Shown here piece by piece: positions 61,359 to 64,000 of a stretch of 64,000 bases of DNA (its first letter is position 1; every line of letters starts with the position of its first letter). This DNA is from an uncultured Acidobacteriota bacterium (GTDB lineage Bacteria; Acidobacteriota; Blastocatellia; Pyrinomonadales; Pyrinomonadaceae), in the NCBI GenBank assembly GCA_902826795.1, contig CADEGD010000002.1, forward strand, positions 105,550-169,549. Direction: 5' to 3'. The position numbers were made by a program, and so were the translations under genes. Below the pieces are notes generated by a model. That model did not search any database, was not told where the DNA came from, and worked only from the letters and a program-made list of their open reading frames with translations.

Positions 61359-61489
61359 CCCGCGAAATACGCGAGAGAACGCTAAATGAAGATATTGACG
61401 GCTGTCCACTGCACGATCATCGGCCCAAGCCGTGCGAGCACCGAAAACTTAGTATTAACTCTTTCGCGGCCTTTCGCGTATTTCGCGGG
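61359..61489. repeat. CGCGAAATACGCG-type inverted repeat
   Basis: CCCGCGAAATACGCGA (61359-61374) is exactly mirrored by TCGCGTATTTCGCGGG (61474-61489). A further TTTCGCGGCC unit is at 61462-61471. The 99-bp spacing makes a large loop. It lies between two minus-strand membrane protein genes. Confidence 0.65.
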
Positions 61490-61506
61490 AGACCTTCCCG
61501 TCAAAC

Positions 61507-62508
61507 TCATAACATCTTCACCAAAAAGGGAAACTCCGCAAGCACGTGCCCGATCGCGAAGGCGAAATAGATATCTCGCGTCGTAGTGTAATCAACTGCG
61601 AATCCGAGCCACAACGCGATCGAAACAAATACCGAGAACGCCAGAAATGCCGCAAACAGTCTCGGGACACCATTCGCGTTCGCAAACATCGGCACATCCT
61701 TCAAACGCCACGGGATCGCCCGTCGATCGACAAGCGGAATCAGCAGCAGCCAGACAAAGTAATGGATCGATTCGAGAAAGACGTGCGTCGCAACGAGCAG
61801 ATGGCTTGAGATCGACGGAAGTATCTCGCTGCCCGAATGCTGATTGATCCGCCAAAACAGGTTCGTGTCCTGCGGCAAATTCGGCTGGCCCGCGAGCATT
61901 GTCCACATCAGCCCGAGAAACACCGGAATCGACAGCAGACAAAGGTGATAAGCCCGCAGCCATTCTGGACGCGTCCGCCGTATCTGCCGTTCGAGAAACC
62001 ACATCGCGACGAACGGATGCAGATAAACGAGAGCGAGGCTCCAATACTGCGGCACAATCCACGAAAGCCCAGCCAGAAAAAATGCCGCGGCAAAGGCCAG
62101 CGACCAATCCCGACGACGCTGCTTGCCTCGAAGATAGAACAACGCTCCAACCCAAACGATCAGCGCCGTGTTCCAAGTCGCCGCGTATATCTGCCAACTC
62201 TCCAGCGACCACAGCCAGTTCCCGCTCGCGAAGTAAAGTGTCAAGTAAGCTGCCGTCAGCACAACGACACCGCCGATCCCGACCGAATAGAACACTCTTG
62301 ACTTTCCCCACCGCACCGTCATCCGCGCCGCGAAGTATCGAAACTCCATCAGGTTGTGCGGCCCGGCGAAAAGAAAGATCGTGACTATCGAAAGCTGTAG
62401 TGGGAAAGACCCGATCAGCACCGCTCCGACGGCGCACGCCGAGACGAACGCGATCAAAAATACATTCGCGCTTGTTAGTGACGATCTTGCTTGAACGATC
62501 TCTTGCAC
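61507..62508 (-). CDS. Unknown ten-helix membrane protein with conserved histidines
   Basis: A 333-residue polytopic membrane protein with about ten helices. Histidines sit in or next to membrane helices in distinctive contexts: FAGPHNLMEFRYF, VYLHPFVAMWFLE, THVFLESIHYFVW and AIGHVLAEFPF. Such patterns suggest a bound metal or haem, or an enzyme such as a membrane hydroxylase, but I cannot name the family. The C-terminal motif GHVLAEFPFLVKML is striking. On the same strand as neighbours. Confidence 0.7.
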   Translation of the reverse strand: MQEIVQARSSLTSANVFLIAFVSACAVGAVLIGSFPLQLSIVTIFLFAGPHNLMEFRYFAARMTVRWGKSRVFYSVGIGGVVVLTAAYLTLYFASGNWLWSLESWQIYAATWNTALIVWVGALFYLRGKQRRRDWSLAFAAAFFLAGLSWIVPQYWSLALVYLHPFVAMWFLERQIRRTRPEWLRAYHLCLLSIPVFLGLMWTMLAGQPNLPQDTNLFWRINQHSGSEILPSISSHLLVATHVFLESIHYFVWLLLIPLVDRRAIPWRLKDVPMFANANGVPRLFAAFLAFSVFVSIALWLGFAVDYTTTRDIYFAFAIGHVLAEFPFLVKML

Positions 62509-62559
62509 AGGGAAACTGCGTCTTACTTTTTCACCTTTTCACTCTTCAACTTTTCCACT

Positions 62560-63132
62560 TTACTCCCCGTGCTTCTTCGGCTCTTCCGGATCGGGCACGA
62601 TCAGCGTCGGATTATCTTCTTCGTCAGAGATCTCAAGTTTGATCGCACCTCCCCCAAATTTGTAGTCGTGCATTCCCGGAGCAAACATCTTGCCGGTAAT
62701 CGACCGTGCCTCCGGCGGCGGGCCGGCATTCGCATAAACCATCGTCGCCAACGCTCCACCCGCGAGAACTAACAATCCGGCCGCGACAGGCTTCGTCACT
62801 CGACCCGAACGCACGAACCAAACGCCCGCGAAAACCATCGCAAGACTCAGAAACAAGCCGCCGGCTATTGTTTGAAGTCCGGTTATCCCGGCCGACGCCG
62901 TATCGCTGGCTCCTCCGTCGACCTGATCGATCTCCGCTCGTAGCTGCTTGAGCTGCGATCGTGACAAGATCAGCCTCGCTTGTTTGGCATCGCGACGCAG
63001 GCGTATGTCCAGCCGCGTGTCGATCGATGTGGCCTTCGCGGGCTTATTCGGCGTGACCTTCGGTCTCGGAACGTCCGCCATTGCAGTTCCCACGAAAATT
63101 ATCAACGCGACAAACGTCAGCAGTAGTTTCAT
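62560..63132 (-). CDS. Unknown exported protein with two membrane helices
   Basis: A 190-residue protein: signal peptide (residues 1-19), a charged soluble stretch with a coiled-coil-like helix (RLDIRLRRDAKQARLILSRS, then KQLRAEIDQV), two hydrophobic helices at about 86-107 and 117-136, and an acidic C-terminus (EEDNPTLIVPDPEEPKK). No family recognised. It probably sits in the inner membrane. Divergent from the aminopeptidase gene with about 180 bp between. Confidence 0.65.
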   Translation of the reverse strand: MKLLLTFVALIIFVGTAMADVPRPKVTPNKPAKATSIDTRLDIRLRRDAKQARLILSRSQLKQLRAEIDQVDGGASDTASAGITGLQTIAGGLFLSLAMVFAGVWFVRSGRVTKPVAAGLLVLAGGALATMVYANAGPPPEARSITGKMFAPGMHDYKFGGGAIKLEISDEEDNPTLIVPDPEEPKKHGE

Positions 63133-63313
63133 AGTGCTTCTCCTCCATCAAAATTGAACGGATTATAACAGCGTTCCGCCACTTTAAGTTTTAACCTTTC
63201 ACTTTTCAGTTTTTTCTGACAAACCGGCCAACATACCTTAAGAACGTTAACGGGCCGCGAACCTCGCACGTAGCGTCTGACAATTTCCCAACTTTTAGCT
63301 AATATCATCAAAT

Positions 63314-63982
63314 ATGCGACCGCAATTGAAACGATTCATCCAACAGATGGAGCCGAACTCCATCGCCATCATTCCTGCTGCTCACGAACAGACGCGCAGT
63401 TACGATACCGAGTTCAAATTTCGGCAAGATTCCGACTTCTGGTATCTGACCGGATTTCCCGAGCCGGACGCGATCGCGGTTATCGACCCTTCGAACAAGA
63501 AATCGCCTTACACTCTTTACGTTCGGCCGCGCGACCCAGAGATGGAAACATGGTTCGGCCGCCGCGAAGGCGTCGAAGGCGCGGTAAAGAACTACGCGGC
63601 GGACAGCTCATTTTCGGTCGAGAAATTCGCCAAAGATTTGCCGAAGTTGCTCGATGGTCACGACAAGCTTTACTACCGGTTTGGCGTCGATAAAGCGCTT
63701 GACCAGCAGATGCTTGATTACCTGTCAGGCCAGCGCGTACGCCGTCTCAAAACTGCATATCCGCCGCATACGATCATGGACCCGACCATCATCACGGGTG
63801 AGATGCGTCTGCATAAAACTGCCGAAGAAGCCGAGTATATGCAGACTGCGGGAGCGATCGGAGCCGAAGCCCATATCCTTGCCATGAAAAAGGTAAAGCC
63901 GGGAATGAACGAAGGCCAGGTCGAGGCTTTGATGGAAGCCTTTATGAAAGACAAAGGTGCAAGCGGCGTCGCCTATAACTAG
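63314..63982 (+). CDS. pepP: Xaa-Pro aminopeptidase, stopped by an in-frame TAG (window edge)
   Basis: A 222-residue frame with the aminopeptidase P N-terminal domain (residues 1-140; IAIIPAAHEQTRSYDTEFKF ... WYLTGFPEPDA) and the start of the pita-bread catalytic domain (TGEMRLHKTAEEAEYM ... GASGVAYN). The TAG at 63980-63982 falls where homologues have Ser (YNSIVGGG); the same frame continues IVGGGA to the window end. So a single C-to-A change in a TCG codon would explain it. The metal ligands would lie beyond the window. Possible pseudogene, sequencing error or read-through. Confidence 0.8.
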   Translation: MRPQLKRFIQQMEPNSIAIIPAAHEQTRSYDTEFKFRQDSDFWYLTGFPEPDAIAVIDPSNKKSPYTLYVRPRDPEMETWFGRREGVEGAVKNYAADSSFSVEKFAKDLPKLLDGHDKLYYRFGVDKALDQQMLDYLSGQRVRRLKTAYPPHTIMDPTIITGEMRLHKTAEEAEYMQTAGAIGAEAHILAMKKVKPGMNEGQVEALMEAFMKDKGASGVAYN

Positions 63983-64000
63983 ATCGTCGGCGGCGGGGCA

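Overview
The window looks like a chromosomal segment of a Gram-negative, aerobic bacterium, most probably an acidobacterium of the Blastocatellia type. Support comes from the outer-membrane machinery (TamB-like giant, BamA/TamA-type barrel, TonB receptor), a VWFA protein of the kind abundant in Acidobacteria, a LysW-like zinc ribbon, a CarD regulator, and a mid-to-high GC content. The lineage is inferred from gene content only. No rRNA, tRNA, CRISPR array, prophage or plasmid gene was recognised.

Layout. 1-5.0 kb: nrdA and the start of nrdB (minus strand) behind a 556-bp control region with NrdR-like boxes and a DnaA box, then a PhnP-like metallo-hydrolase and DUF1844. 5.2-12.7 kb: mazG convergent with a mazEF toxin-antitoxin pair, serS, galU, an MFS transporter coupled to a DUF4143 ATPase whose GTG start lies inside a perfect palindrome, and a RibBX-type riboflavin enzyme. 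12.7-21.1 kb: tamB-like and bamA/tamA-like genes in tandem. 21.2-30.1 kb: an HD-GYP/GAF/GGDEF protein, a VWFA protein, a LysW-like protein, a PfkB kinase, a dienelactone hydrolase, and a TonB receptor with a small His/Cys-containing partner. 30.1-39 kb: sixA, a PhoB/PhoR-like pair, carD, queF, a DnaQ-like exonuclease, pyrE, truA, uppS and cdsA, the last two separated by a RAYT transposase bracketed by inverted REP hairpins. 39-46.5 kb: an ArsR-headed operon with SRPBCC and DUF4256 genes, a VOC protein, perR-katG with a textbook Per box, and a ferritin-like protein. 46.6-54.8 kb: a sugar-nucleotide epimerase, an RDD protein, ribH-nusB, a frameshifted LEA-like gene, and a fused E2/E1 2-oxoglutarate dehydrogenase (kgd type). 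54.8-64 kb: an M4 and an M16 peptidase, vapBC, queE-queC, three unassigned membrane proteins, and an Xaa-Pro aminopeptidase interrupted by an in-frame TAG at the window edge.

Functional links. nrdAB, pyrE and mazG serve nucleotide supply and sanitation. queC/queE/queF make preQ1 but lie in two places. uppS/cdsA, tamB/bamA and galU serve the envelope. perR/katG and perhaps the ferritin-like gene serve peroxide defence.

The most unusual aspect is the intergenic DNA. At least nine sequence families of imperfect palindromes, about 45-130 bp across, fill the gaps between genes. Several repeat at distant sites, and three supply the final codons of the neighbouring gene (uppS, queF, epimerase). The only recognisable mobilising enzyme nearby is the RAYT at 37.1 kb, inside what appears to have been a contiguous uppS-cdsA operon.
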